Shown here: positions 10,440-20,063 of the stretch, in pieces
Position numbering within the stretch: the stretch's first letter is position 1
Layout: each line of letters begins with the position of its first letter
Assembly: GCA_009760855.2 (NCBI GenBank)
Contig: WPIO01000198.1
Span: 321,501-385,500 of the forward strand
Direction of reading: 5' to 3'
Source: Cristatella mucedo
Taxonomy: Eukaryota > Bryozoa > Phylactolaemata > Cristatellidae
Length of the DNA: 64,000 nucleotides
The notes under the pieces: generated by a model
The model's input: the letters and a program-made list of their open reading frames with translations, nothing else
The model's database searches: none
What the model was told of the DNA's origin: nothing
Translations under genes and position numbers: made by a program

Positions 10440-10452
10440 TATATAATATATG
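10437..10452. promoter_or_regulatory. divergent start region, 10 bp between ATGs
   Basis: CATTATATAATATATG: the minus-strand ATG of F1 and the plus-strand ATG of the next gene are separated by only TATATAATAT. Both genes must be expressed from overlapping signals with almost no leader. The same 10-bp layout occurs at 22149-22164. Confidence 0.7.
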
Positions 10453-11574
10453 CCGAAAAAATCAAGAAAAGGTAAATGAGTAGACGAAGATTTAAAAGGA
10501 GGTATTAAAACAACTAAATATGTGTTAGATGGAGTTAAGACTGCAACAAAAATAGGTGAAAAAGCAGTTTGCAAAATTATTACCAAAATTAGCTGCAAAA
10601 TTATCACTTCAAGCATCTGAAAAGATTGCAACAGCTGTTCCTAAAGTCTTACAGTCTCTTAAGGTTATTGGAGCAGGTACAAAAGTTCTAGGAGGATTTC
10701 TTAGTGGATTTACAGGATTAGTTGACCTAAGTTTATTTATAAAAGGAATAGTAGATGATATTACTAGTGGTAAATATGGACAAGTATTCTGGAAGACAAT
10801 GTAAGAAAAAAAGAAGGATTGCAAAAGATGATTGAATCACTAGAAATTGGTCTTGCAATTAATGATGTATTACTTGCAGCAGAAAAACATAATTATCCTT
10901 GGTATTGGAACCCTAGTCAATATTTAATATTTAAGTGAAGTGTTTAGACAAGAAGTTTATTGGGACACAATTGGTTCACAATTAGATCCTAAATCTTAGA
11001 GTAAGAACTTTTTAGAAGTTCGATCAGGGGGCTTTCTCCCCGCAATCCTTGCTCTCGTTGGATTGATTGCTGCAGCTGTTCGTACAGCAGGAACAGTTAT
11101 TTCAATTGGTGTAACTGTTGCAAGTCTAATAAAGAAATTAATAGATCAAAATATGTTCACAGGTAAAAGTCCGCCTATGAAGATAAAGGAACAAAGAATG
11201 AAGGCATTAACTTTGCAACAAGAAAGACTAACAAATGCTATTACTGACTTAATGAAAATGGTAAAACTAATTGATAGAGGGGTTGATATTGATGTTAGTG
11301 GTAAAGTGCAAAGAGAAGAAGTACAAAATCAATTGGATTACCAAGATCAAGGAAAAAAACTTGTGGAAACTGGAGACGTTGGTTTTTCACCAGAACTAAA
11401 AAAGGATATTAAACAAGTAGAAGCTTCAAAAGTCGGTGGAAAAAAGGAATGTAATTATAAGGCGGAGAGTGCCATGCTATTGTCTAACCATTATTCGAAG
11501 GGAAAACACCTGAAGTAATTAACAAAGAAGTGTTAAAACTTTTAGCAGAATTAAAACAAAGGTGCTCAAACTAA
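10450..11574 (+). pseudogene. candidate minor virion protein with GGFLP hydrophobic motif (broken)
   Basis: Starts MPKKSRKGK, then a TGA. The rest is coding-like with changes of frame near 10570, 10800 and 10930 and a TAG at 10997-10999. Notable parts: a hydrophobic region GAGTKVLGGFLSGFTGLVDL (about 10672); a segment VRSGGFLPAILALVGLIAAA (about 11017) that looks like an amphipathic or membrane-active helix; and a Lys/Gln-rich coiled region. The last frameshift is near 11497. GG-containing hydrophobic helices after a basic arm occur in membrane-lytic minor capsid proteins of adenovirus-like systems; that role is inferred. It could be two genes, the second beginning near 11003. Confidence 0.5.
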
Positions 11575-11660
11575 CATCTAACTATTTTATTATCATCTGT
11601 TAAACAATATTTAAAATTAAGTCTTGCGAATTGTAAGTGGTGTTTTATTGCTTCAATGTC

Positions 11661-12145
11661 TCATGCAACGGCTGCATCTTCTTCTTCATCAAAACAACCA
11701 ATGTGTTTGCATTTTTTATCAATCTTAATTTCTGCTCTCCATTTATTTGATTTCTCAACCCATCTAACACCGATATATTTAGACGACAATTCTTCTCTTT
11801 TTTCTCTATTCCTACAATTCTCAGATGCAGTTGCAACTCTTAAATTATTGAGTCATTATCTATTTTATCCAAGTTAATGTGATCTATTTGAAAAATAGGA
11901 ATTTCATTTTTACATATCAACCACGCTAAACGATGACAAAGATACAACTTTCCATCTATTTGTATTCTTCTATATCCATTAGTATCAATTGATCCAGCTT
12001 CCTCTCCTACTTTTGCCGTTACTCCACGATTAGTTTTATGAGTAAACTTGCCGGTGAAAGCGTTGTAGGCTAATATATCCATTACTCTTTCTCTCTCTCT
12101 AAATTCTTCAACTTGGTCAACACTAGTGCAATCATTATCAGCCAT
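11661..12145 (-). pseudogene. HNH-AP2 endonuclease, one frameshift
   Basis: The ATG at 12145 opens MADNDCTSVDQVEEF. The HNH core reads CHRLAWLICKNEIPIFQIDH and then INLDKIDN. A one-base shift at about 11845 separates this from NLRVATASENCRNR, the standard end of this HNH subtype. An AP2-type DNA-binding domain follows (SSKYIGVRWVEKSNKWRAEI ... HIGCFDEEEDAAVA), ending at a TGA at 11661. HNH-AP2 proteins are mobile endonucleases in phages and large DNA viruses. Here it may be a free-standing homing-type gene lodged between virion genes. Confidence 0.85.
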
Positions 12146-12200
12146 TTTTTATGCATTGTTTTTTATCTGTTTAAAATATTTTATTATATTATAGAAAATT

Positions 12201-12944
12201 ATGTATCACGAAGCAAAGCTATCATTGTCTGATCACCAACTAAAACTAATTCATAGTTCAATGGAACCAATTTCAATCAGATTAAAATATTCAGACCTTT
12301 CTGGAAGTATTCCTTTACTCGTCACTAATACACAGCTAAATAAAATAGAAAAAAGTAAGAGTGCTAATAAAAGAGTGCAATTGAACCTTTCTCTTAAACA
12401 ACTACGAGCAAATAGAAAAGTTGGAAGTGGCATTGTGGATTTTATAAATAAATTAACTGGCAATCGTGAAATGCATATGAAATTACCGAAAGGTGTTCAA
12501 TCTGAATTCGTGCCAGGCATTAGTTTCAATAATACAGGCGCTTACAGTTTTGCCGGGCTGGGTACAAAGCTTAGAGAACGTTTAGATGAAGGTTACGAGG
12601 GTGTGAATGCACTTGACAGAGCTGCATTAGTACACGATAGTCTTTATACTGAGACATCGTCCGATCCAGAACCAAAACGAACTGAAATAAGAAATTTATC
12701 AGATTTAGTTCTTTCTGAAAGTGCTGCAAGAATAGCACTAGACCCCAAACAACCGAATTATGTTAGAGAAGATGCTAAAATAGTTGCAGCCATCATGAGT
12801 GCAAAACCAAAATTAGGTTTAGGAATAGGTGGAAGTATCTTAGACAGCAAAATAGCAATGGAATTCTTAAAAGATAAAGTATCAAACCCAACAAATATTA
12901 GTAAAATAACTAATTATGCAAAAACATTAGTTGATAAAGTCTAA
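12201..12944 (+). CDS. phospholipase A2-like domain protein
   Basis: An intact 247-residue frame, start motif TATTATAGAAAATT before the ATG. Residues 1-75 hold a domain with two ordered halves (LLVTNTQLNKIEKSKSANK ... LNLSLKQLRANR). A short hydrophobic stretch VGSGIVDFINKL follows. Residues 103-155 form a parvovirus-VP1-type PLA2 domain: Ca-loop region YSFAGLGTKL (117-124), then GVNALDRAALVHDSLY with the His145-Asp146 pair. In this family the enzyme cuts membranes so that virions can leave the endosome. The loop has Leu where GPG is usual, and the Cys before it is Ala, so activity is uncertain. One of the few intact genes here. Confidence 0.82.
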   Translation: MYHEAKLSLSDHQLKLIHSSMEPISIRLKYSDLSGSIPLLVTNTQLNKIEKSKSANKRVQLNLSLKQLRANRKVGSGIVDFINKLTGNREMHMKLPKGVQSEFVPGISFNNTGAYSFAGLGTKLRERLDEGYEGVNALDRAALVHDSLYTETSSDPEPKRTEIRNLSDLVLSESAARIALDPKQPNYVREDAKIVAAIMSAKPKLGLGIGGSILDSKIAMEFLKDKVSNPTNISKITNYAKTLVDKV

Positions 12945-13007
12945 GTAAAAAAGATCTAATCTAATTTTTGTTTTGTTTTATGTTTATCTAATTTTTATTT
13001 TTAGTAT

Positions 13008-13505
13008 CTAATAATCAGCAGGATTGAATTCATACTGTGATTGTTTTTTATCTATATTATAAACTTTAACTTGATCAATCTTCAATCTAATACTAAGTCT
13101 TTCTTCTGAGTTATAAGTATCTTTAGTAACATAAGATCGATATAGAATTCCAGTAACAGCAAAGTCATTACCAAACTTTTGAATTATTTCAGCAACACTA
13201 GTAAATTTAATTTGTTTATTCTTTTGATCAAAGAAGATACTTGCTTTATTACCAAAAGCAATTCTAATACCAATAGTTGAACGAGCACTCATATCATAAC
13301 CACTAAATTCAAGTTTCATACTTGCTCTATTAGCAATATCTTCAAGTACAGGTCTCATATCTTCTGTAATATACATCCATGCATTGAAGTAAGGCTTCGA
13401 ATCTTTACTAATTTTCTCTTCAATGTGAATACGTGCTTGTTTTCCTTTAGGAATTACGACTGTAGCATTTTCGAGTACAACGAATTTTTTATTCTCCGTT
13501 TCCAT
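13008..13505 (-). CDS. unknown 165-residue protein, possibly ssDNA-binding
   Basis: An intact frame with CTTGTATAGAA right before the ATG. It starts METENKKFVVLENATVVIPK and ends in an acidic aromatic tail (YEFNPADY). Predicted mainly beta. The beta-rich body plus a short acidic/aromatic C-terminus is reminiscent of viral single-stranded-DNA-binding proteins, but no diagnostic motif is present and this is a guess. It sits between the PLA2 gene and the protease gene, on the protease strand. Confidence 0.7.
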   Translation of the reverse strand: METENKKFVVLENATVVIPKGKQARIHIEEKISKDSKPYFNAWMYITEDMRPVLEDIANRASMKLEFSGYDMSARSTIGIRIAFGNKASIFFDQKNKQIKFTSVAEIIQKFGNDFAVTGILYRSYVTKDTYNSEERLSIRLKIDQVKVYNIDKKQSQYEFNPADY

Positions 13506-13570
13506 TTCTATACAAGGGAAAGAAAATGTTTAAATTAAATTAATAATTCCATTGTCAATCCAAAATTAGA

Positions 13571-14305
13571 TTATTGCATCAATTTTATGAAGATTAGATA
13601 CCTTCTCCCACAATCTGTTTGATTATATTCTTGTAACTTAAACGTCTGAAATGTTGGTATAACACCAAAATATTGTATTACTTCTGGCATTGGTGGTGCA
13701 CCAAATGAATCAAAGTAAAGAAAATTGTTTCCTTCTTTTTTAAGTGCTACCCGATGATATATTTCTTTTTCTGATTCACCAGTATTACAAATAAGACATT
13801 TATTTCTTAATGGTTTTGTTAGTTCATCTCTTGCAAACACAACTCTAAAATTCTTTATATCCCATTCTTTTATATAATTATTTATTTCTATATCAGTCAA
13901 AGGTGATGATTTTACTTTTTTTAATTGTTCAATAGTCTTTTTTAGCTCTGCAATTTTATCTCCAGAACCACTATATCTTTCTTTACTACCTGAGAATTTT
14001 TTACTAAGTGTATTTGATATTGCAGAAAATAAAGCAGGAGTTGGAACAGATGATCCAGATTTGTTTTGTTTTCTTCCAAAACCAGATTTGTTTTGTATTC
14101 TTCCAGAACCAGATTTATTTTGTATTCTTCCAGAACCAACTGTCGTTGAATCAGATCTCAACTTAACAAACTTTGACTTCTTACTATCACAAATAGTACA
14201 AATACCTTCAAGCATTCCTCTCATTCCTTTCGTACTATCTACTTCTACATATTCTTCATAAATAGTATCAGTTTGTTTTTTACACTTCAAACAATATATT
14301 TCCAT
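13571..14305 (-). CDS. adenain-like cysteine protease with N-terminal zinc ribbon
   Basis: An intact 244-residue frame. Residues 1-50 form a zinc ribbon (YCLKCKKQ ... CTICDSKK; CxxC pairs at 5/8 and 36/39) of the type found alone in large DNA viruses. Residues 57-84 are three copies of a nine-residue repeat (GSGRIQNKS). Residues 135-244 are the protease: NIKNFR-like KNFRVVFARDEL, then IYHRVAL (His184), YFDSFGAPP (Asp199) and NQTDCGRRY (Cys232), the His-Asp-Cys order of adenovirus proteases that mature the capsid. Residues around the His and after the Cys depart from the usual pattern, so the enzyme may be drifting. Starts 19 bp from the ATPase, divergently. Confidence 0.82.
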   Translation of the reverse strand: MEIYCLKCKKQTDTIYEEYVEVDSTKGMRGMLEGICTICDSKKSKFVKLRSDSTTVGSGRIQNKSGSGRIQNKSGFGRKQNKSGSSVPTPALFSAISNTLSKKFSGSKERYSGSGDKIAELKKTIEQLKKVKSSPLTDIEINNYIKEWDIKNFRVVFARDELTKPLRNKCLICNTGESEKEIYHRVALKKEGNNFLYFDSFGAPPMPEVIQYFGVIPTFQTFKLQEYNQTDCGRRYLIFIKLMQ

Positions 14306-14324
14306 ATATTATAATATAGAAAAA
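14306..14324. promoter_or_regulatory. shared divergent start region, protease/ATPase
   Basis: Nineteen bases (ATATTATAATATAGAAAAA) separate the protease ATG on the minus strand from the ATPase ATG on the plus strand. Read either way it gives the element's AT-rich start motif. Confidence 0.65.
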
Positions 14325-14990
14325 ATGACTTTAGAATCTAAACAATTCAATTTTGGAAAGGATGCTGTTACTGGACATAAAGAACCATTACCTAAAGAAC
14401 CTATTAGAGCATTAGTTTTAGGTCCAAGTGGATGTGGTAAATCTCAGTTAATAATGACTTGGATATTATATATACACTTAATTACGATGTTTGTACTATT
14501 ATTGCTCCAAGCTTAGACCAAAAGTTCTATCGTGGTCTTATGTCAATGACTAAAGATAAACCTTCTAACGTTTGGATTAATGGAGTAGATGAAATACCAG
14601 ATGTTGAATCGTATAAGAATTGTAAGAATGTTGTTGTACTAGATGATTTAATGACAGAGGATCAAACAAATATATCAGATTGTTTTACTAGAGGAAGACA
14701 TAAAAGTTTGAATATATTTTATCTTGCTCAAGAATTTACTAATATTCCCTAGAAGAGATATAAGAAACAATATAAATATGATAATCTTTAATCAAAATAA
14801 AACTGATGTAGAATACATTCATGAGTCTTATGTTAGTGATATTGGTAAGAAACAATTTAAAGAATGGGTAAACTCTTGTACAAGGAAAAGACATAGTTAT
14901 TGTGTTATTGATATAACTAAAGCTGATGATGAAGGATGATTTTGGTCATTAGATAGTTTAAGTAAACAATTAATAAAGACTTTTAATTGA
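14325..14990 (+). pseudogene. A32/FtsK-HerA-type packaging ATPase (two frameshifts, one stop)
   Basis: Start motif TATAATATAGAAAAA before the ATG. The Walker A motif GPSGCGKS is at 14421-14444, Walker B NVVVLDDLM at about 14624. RGRHKSLNIFYLAQ at about 14693 is the arginine/sensor region typical of this family, which drives DNA into the capsid. The frame breaks at about 14460 and 14750. A TGA at 14938 separates DDEG from FWSLDSLSKQL, which ends at 14990. Without these lesions it would be about 220 residues, normal for Polinton ATPases. Confidence 0.9.
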
Positions 14991-15002
14991 ATATAGGAGA
15001 AA

Positions 15003-16099
15003 ATGATTAACGGTAAAATATATGCAAATAAGAACAGACCTTACAGAGGAAGTGTTCAAGAAGCAATAGATTTAGAAAATAAACTTGTTAATTTAGAAAG
15101 TTTACATTTTGCTGAAATACTTGATAATGCTCAAGAGATACAAAGAATTGAAACAGAAATGCAGGCAAGAGATAGAGTTGAACACGAACTAAACGAACGT
15201 GCTTTAGAGAAATCAACTGATAACTCTGGTAATATTGTTATTAGTAAATTAAAAAGAATTAGACCTAATCTTGCAGTTCAAATGGAACAAAAAGAAGAAA
15301 TACAAAAAGCATTGGGTTATGATGTTATTGAATATGGTGATAAACTAAAAAGTTTGATGAATAGTATGAATTTAGATTATAAAGACCAGTTTAAAAATAT
15401 GATAGAATTTAAAGAAGAAATAAAAAGAGTATTAGATGAAGCAAAGAGAGCTATTGAAGAGAAATCAACACCAGATATCTCAAGAGCATTTTCAAGAGCA
15501 GTTACTGCTTTCAATGAAAAGAATCCAAAAAAGCACTTAATTTAATTAATGGTGCAATTACAAATGCTCCTAATGAAGAAACAATGGAATATCTTAAAGA
15601 TACTAGACAATTTATTGCTGAAATCTTTAATGTCAATCCTTCTACAGGAACTAGAAGAGTAAAGAAAGTTAAAGCAACAGTTGTTGAACCTCTTGCAATA
15701 TAAGCTCCTAAAAGGGAGAAAGAAGTAATTCTTAGTATTACTAAAGGTAAGATGAGTAAAAAGTTGAGAGAATCAATAGATAGTCTTAATGAAAGTAACA
15801 AAGAGTTGTATGAAGGAGGTCTTTTCAATATTTATACTGAATTATATTCTAAACCAAACAAATCACTTAATGAAAGTAAAATTGTTGATTATCTTGGAGA
15901 TAAATTCAATCCAAAACAAGGACAAGGAGTAGAGATAGTTCCATTATTTGTAAAATCTGAAAAAGAAGTATTTGATATACTTAATCTATGGTTAAGTCAA
16001 CTTGCTGCTGGGAATAGAGGTGTAATACCTTCAATAAGTGCAGCTGTTGATTACATTGCTTCATCTCGAAAAGCACCAACAAATATGTTGCAAAGATAA
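15003..16099 (+). pseudogene. coiled-coil protein, unknown (frameshift and stop)
   Basis: The start at 15003 follows TGAATATAGGAGAAA. The first 180 residues are strongly helical and charged (EIQRIETEMQARDRVEHELN). A one-base loss in an A run near 15535 shifts the frame. The continuation (NLINGAITNAPNEETMEYL...) has one TAA at 15700 and ends KAPTNMLQR at 16099, giving about 365 residues. Lying between the ATPase and the minor capsid genes, it may be a virion scaffold or core protein; no family is recognised. Confidence 0.65.
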
Positions 16100-16124
16100 G
16101 CAATCTTTTATTTAATTTATAGGA

Positions 16125-16972
16125 ATAAGTGACTTGGTAAAAATTGCTAGTGATGTATTAAAGAATCTCGAAAGTATTAGAAGAAGTAGTCAAGCAAGTA
16201 AAGATGATATGTTTTCAATATAACTGGAACTACTAATCCAATAAGAGCTAGGGTTAATACACCAATATTACCAAGAGGTAAAAACTTTAAGATCTGTTTT
16301 AAGAAATTTGCTGCAACTAACTCTATTAGAAATATAACTGAAACAAATAATACATTTGTTTATAGAGTCAGTGGTGGTTCAGAACAAACTGTAACATTAA
16401 GTCCTGGAATATATGGTGGTGTAACTGATGATATAAATGTTGGAATTGCTGATACAATTAATAATTCAATTACACAATCTGGAGCAACAACTGATAAGTT
16501 TCAAATGGGACTTGATACTGCTACTTCAAAATCATGGATTAAATTACCTGTTGGTTGGAGTTTTCTTACAAGTAAATCTACTATTTCTACTATATCAGGC
16601 TTTACTGCTGCTGCTTATACTACATTTTCTGCTGCTGACTTTACTAAAATGTATCCTAATATTACACCTGTTGTTTGTACACCTAATACTAAGGTTGATT
16701 CTGAGAATGAAGTGTATGTTAGTAATATTGATTTTATAGCTATAAATTGCAACATGGTTGCAAGTGGAACTAGTTTTATAAATGGAAAAGAATCACAAGT
16801 ATTAGCTAGTTTTCCTTATGATGCTCATCCATGGAATCTAATGGTTTATGAACCAGAAACTAGTGAGTATCATAATGTTGCTAATGATTCTATCTCTGAT
16901 ATAGTAATTACTGTCACTGATCAAAACCAAAATATAATAGATTTTAATTCCCAAATATTACGGTTGCTATAG
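16125..16972 (+). pseudogene. minor capsid (penton-like) protein 1, start lost
   Basis: Start motif AATTTATAGGA is present, but the codon after it is ATA, not ATG. The frame reads SDLVKIASDVLKN to a TAA near 16222. It then continues open for about 250 residues from TGTTNPIRARVNTPI to the end. Features typical of Polinton minor capsids are WIKLPVGWSF, NGKESQVLASFPYDAHPW and the terminal ISDIVITVTDQNQNIIDF, consistent with a jelly-roll strand. It would form the pentameric vertices. Immediately followed by a second such gene. Confidence 0.7.
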
Positions 16973-16998
16973 AAATACTCGAAGTTTAATATAGAAAA

Positions 16999-17899
16999 AT
17001 GTCAATAAGATTAACTGGAACTAGTAGTTCAGAATCAAAAACATTATATCCTCCTCTTATGCTAGGATCTGATTCAGGTTATAATAAAATTGGATTACGT
17101 CAAGTAGAATTTACTTATACTATTAAAGTAGTATTAAATATACTTAAAGATATAAATGATAAACTTTGGTTTAAGTGGTCAACGGCTGATGTATCACCTG
17201 CTTATATTACAATTGCTCCTGATTATTATGATTTAAATAAATTAACTGCTGCTCTAAATAAAGCATTATCAGATCCACAACCAAAAACCATTTTTTGCTC
17301 CAAATGGTCCAACAACGTCAATAGTTAGTGCTTTTTATGATACAGCTAAAAGAAATAATACAGGTATAAAATTTAGTGTTGATACAGATGATAGAATACT
17401 AATGCAAGTAGTTGGAGATTATGTTGTTCTACTTGGAAGTAATTCTAATGTTGCTGTGAGTTCAATAGGAGATAATCTTGGTTTTAATTCAAATCAACAA
17501 GGGACATTTGATAGTGCTTTTGTAGGTTAAACACCATATGAAGCAATAGAAAAAGCAATGTATTTTGCAGGAATCTTTAAAGCATGGAATAAAATGTTAT
17601 TACCAGACAATAAAGGAATACGATGGATAAGTGTTGATTGTGATTTAGTTGATTCTTTTATGAATTATGTAGAAAGAAAAAAGGATTCTTAGAGCAATGG
17701 ACTTCTTTATATATTATAGATATTGAGGATATTAGTCCAGGTGAAAAAGTTGATCTACATATTCCTAATGTATTATATTTACCAACACGTGAAGATATAG
17801 ATGAAATAAGCAGTTTTAAGATAAGCTTAACAAATCAAAATGGAAATCATATTTCGATTATAACTGATGTAGCTGCAACAATAGAAATTTCAAAGTAAT
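16999..17899 (+). pseudogene. minor capsid (penton-like) protein 2 (broken)
   Basis: ATG at 16999 after TTTAATATAGAAAA. Opens MSIRLTGTSSSESKTLYPP. Coding continues after a frameshift near 17290 (FFAPNGPTTSIVSAFYDTA...), a TAA at 17528 and another frameshift near 17685. It ends FKISLTNQNGNHISIITDVA and ATIEISK at 17899. The closing strand parallels that of the preceding gene. This suggests that both are jelly-roll minor capsid proteins that arose by divergence or recruitment. About 295 residues. Confidence 0.65.
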
Positions 17900-17907
17900 A
17901 TAGAGCA

Positions 17908-18497
17908 ACGGGTAGCTATGCAAGAGTTGGTCATCATAAAATATATGGAGGTAAATATCGTGGATCTGGAGTAAAACTTGATAATGCTCTTAATATCTGT
18001 AATCAAGTTTTATGTACTACAAGTAAAGCTGTTGATGCAGGATTATCGATTGCTGACAAAAGTATTCAAATGCATCAAGCAAGAAAATTTACTGAACTTC
18101 AAGCTAAAAGGAAAAAGTTAGATGAAGATTATGCACTGAAACGTAGAGAGATGGAAGACAAACTTGAAGAAGAAAAAAGGAAGAAAGAACTTGAAGCTTG
18201 AGCTTGAGAAAAAAAGAAAAAATGAAGATTGTGATAGAAAGATGAAAGAGATGGATCTTAAACTAAAAGAAGTTATGCTTGAAAAGGTTACTAAGAGAAA
18301 AAAGTAAAAAGGCAAAGATAGAGGAAGATCCAGAAGTAGAAGACTAATCAGAGACTCTTAAAGAGAATGATCCTAAAGCTTATAAGAAAATGGATAAAGT
18401 AATTAATGATAAAGTTGTTGCTCCTTCTCCTAGGATTGATACTTATCGTGGAAACATAAAGAGAAAATTAGGTGCTGGATTATATATTCAAAAATAA
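17908..18497 (+). pseudogene. basic coiled-coil virion protein candidate, start lost
   Basis: Start motif GTAATATAGAGCA is intact but followed by ACG. The frame reads GSYARVGHHKIYGGKYRG, then a helical region with a long Lys/Glu/Arg coiled coil (KRKKLDEDYALKRREMEDKL). TGA and further breaks lie at about 18200 and 18305. A coding-like end (RIDTYRGNIKRKLGAGLYIQ) closes at 18497. The Gly/Tyr/basic N-terminus is like nucleic-acid-binding core proteins. Lies just upstream of the major capsid gene. Confidence 0.6.
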
Positions 18498-18525
18498 AAT
18501 TTTAGTTTTTTATATAGAGAAGAAA

Positions 18526-20040
18526 ATGGCATGTGCACCTCTCGATACTATACTCGAACTTGGAGATCCTGAATTTCCTGAATATAAAATTAAAGATTAT
18601 CAATTTAGAGAGTTTTATCAAGCTAATGGAATTGAGACTGATAGTGTTACTAGTAAATTGGTTACATTCATAGTTCCTGGTGAACAACAAACCTGTTATG
18701 TTCTATCTGATAGTTATCTTTTACTTGAAGGACAAATACAAGTCCAGACTCCTGCTAATGGTGCTTATGGTACTCCTCATAGAAATCTTACATTCAGTCT
18801 TGTTAATAACGCTGCTGCGTGGATGTTTAGTAGTGTGAGAGTTAGACTTGGCACTGAAGAGATTGAAAGTCTTCCACTAAAAGAAGAAGTTGGAAGTGTC
18901 TCAACACTAACGGGTCTTCTATGTTATCCAGAGAGTTATAACTGAATTGAGGGACCTGCTACTGGATGGAGAAAAGATGAAGCAACTGGAATTGACGATT
19001 TAGCTGCAAATTATACTCCCTATGTAAGTCCTGATGCCTCTAAAGCTACTACTTCTAACACTGGATATATAGTTAGAAGAGGAATTATATATAACACTAT
19101 TGACGAGGCTGGACATTTCAGTATTGCATTACCTCTATCAAGAATCTCCGGTTTCTGTGCTGATATGAATTAAATTCTTTATAATATTCCATTTACACTT
19201 GAAATGACTCGTGTTGGTGGATTTGATAGAGATTTTATTTTGACTGGAACAAGTGGAAGTGCAAATGACACAAATAACGCAGTGTCTACGAAAACAGTTG
19301 CTATTGGTAAAGGACAAGTTATGCATACAGCTTTCAAAACTGCAATATCAAAAATGAGACTTGTTGTAGCATGTGTAACACCGAAAGAAAGTATTCAAAG
19401 AGCACTTGCAGATATTTCAAATGAGAGATCAAAGAAAATTAGACTAAATTAAAGAGTTAGACGCTTTGAAAACATTACTGTAAATAATTTCAATCAAAAT
19501 CTTAGATTTGCTAAAACTCTATCAGTTCAAAATACAGTTGATCAAGTTAGATGGTTGATCGTTGCAGCTCAAAATGCTGATAAATACGATAGTTACACTG
19601 GTAACCCCTGTACTTACAATCATTGTGATATTAAAAGTGTGTCAGTTTTTGCTAATGGATCTAAACAATATCCTGCATTACCAAGATCTAGTTTGCCAAA
19701 ATTTGGTAAGCATACACAAGCATATATGGATTTCACAACTTTCAGAAAACAATATCTTGGTGTTAATGAGCTTGTTGGTCCTGGTGGTGTTTCTTTCTCA
19801 GAATGGATGTCTCTTTATCCTATTCCTGTTGTTGACTTGCCATACAATGATAAACCTCTTAGAGTTACTTCTAGACTTGATGTAACTGTTGAATTCAATA
19901 GTGCTGTGCCTGCGGGAACCACATTGATAATTCATTACTTGACTATTTGTGAGAATAGTGCTGAGCTAAATTCTAATGGAAAAGGTGCTAATTTCACTTG
20001 TAGTAAAGGTAATATGGTATATGATAAAAAAGATTTTTAA
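18526..20040 (+). pseudogene. major capsid protein, double jelly-roll (three in-frame stops)
   Basis: I start at 18526, after TTTATATAGAGAAGAAA, rather than at the upstream in-frame ATG. The gene is 504 codons in a single frame, interrupted only by TGA at 18943, TAA at 19171 and TAA at 19450. Typical strands include FIVPGEQQTCYVLSDSYLLL, SLVNNAAAWMFSSVRVRLG and the closing RVTSRLDVTVEFNSAVPAG. The last segment is the C-terminal jelly-roll strand of Polinton and adintovirus capsids. Length and order fit that family. It forms the hexamer-like capsomers of the icosahedral shell. Confidence 0.85.
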
Positions 20041-20063
20041 TAAAATTATTATAATAAAATATA

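Noticed and set aside
18526-20040. Stop-codon reassignment or readthrough to explain stops in the capsid gene
   Set aside because: Other genes of the element have frameshifts and lost starts, and host exons end at normal stops. Decay explains it better.
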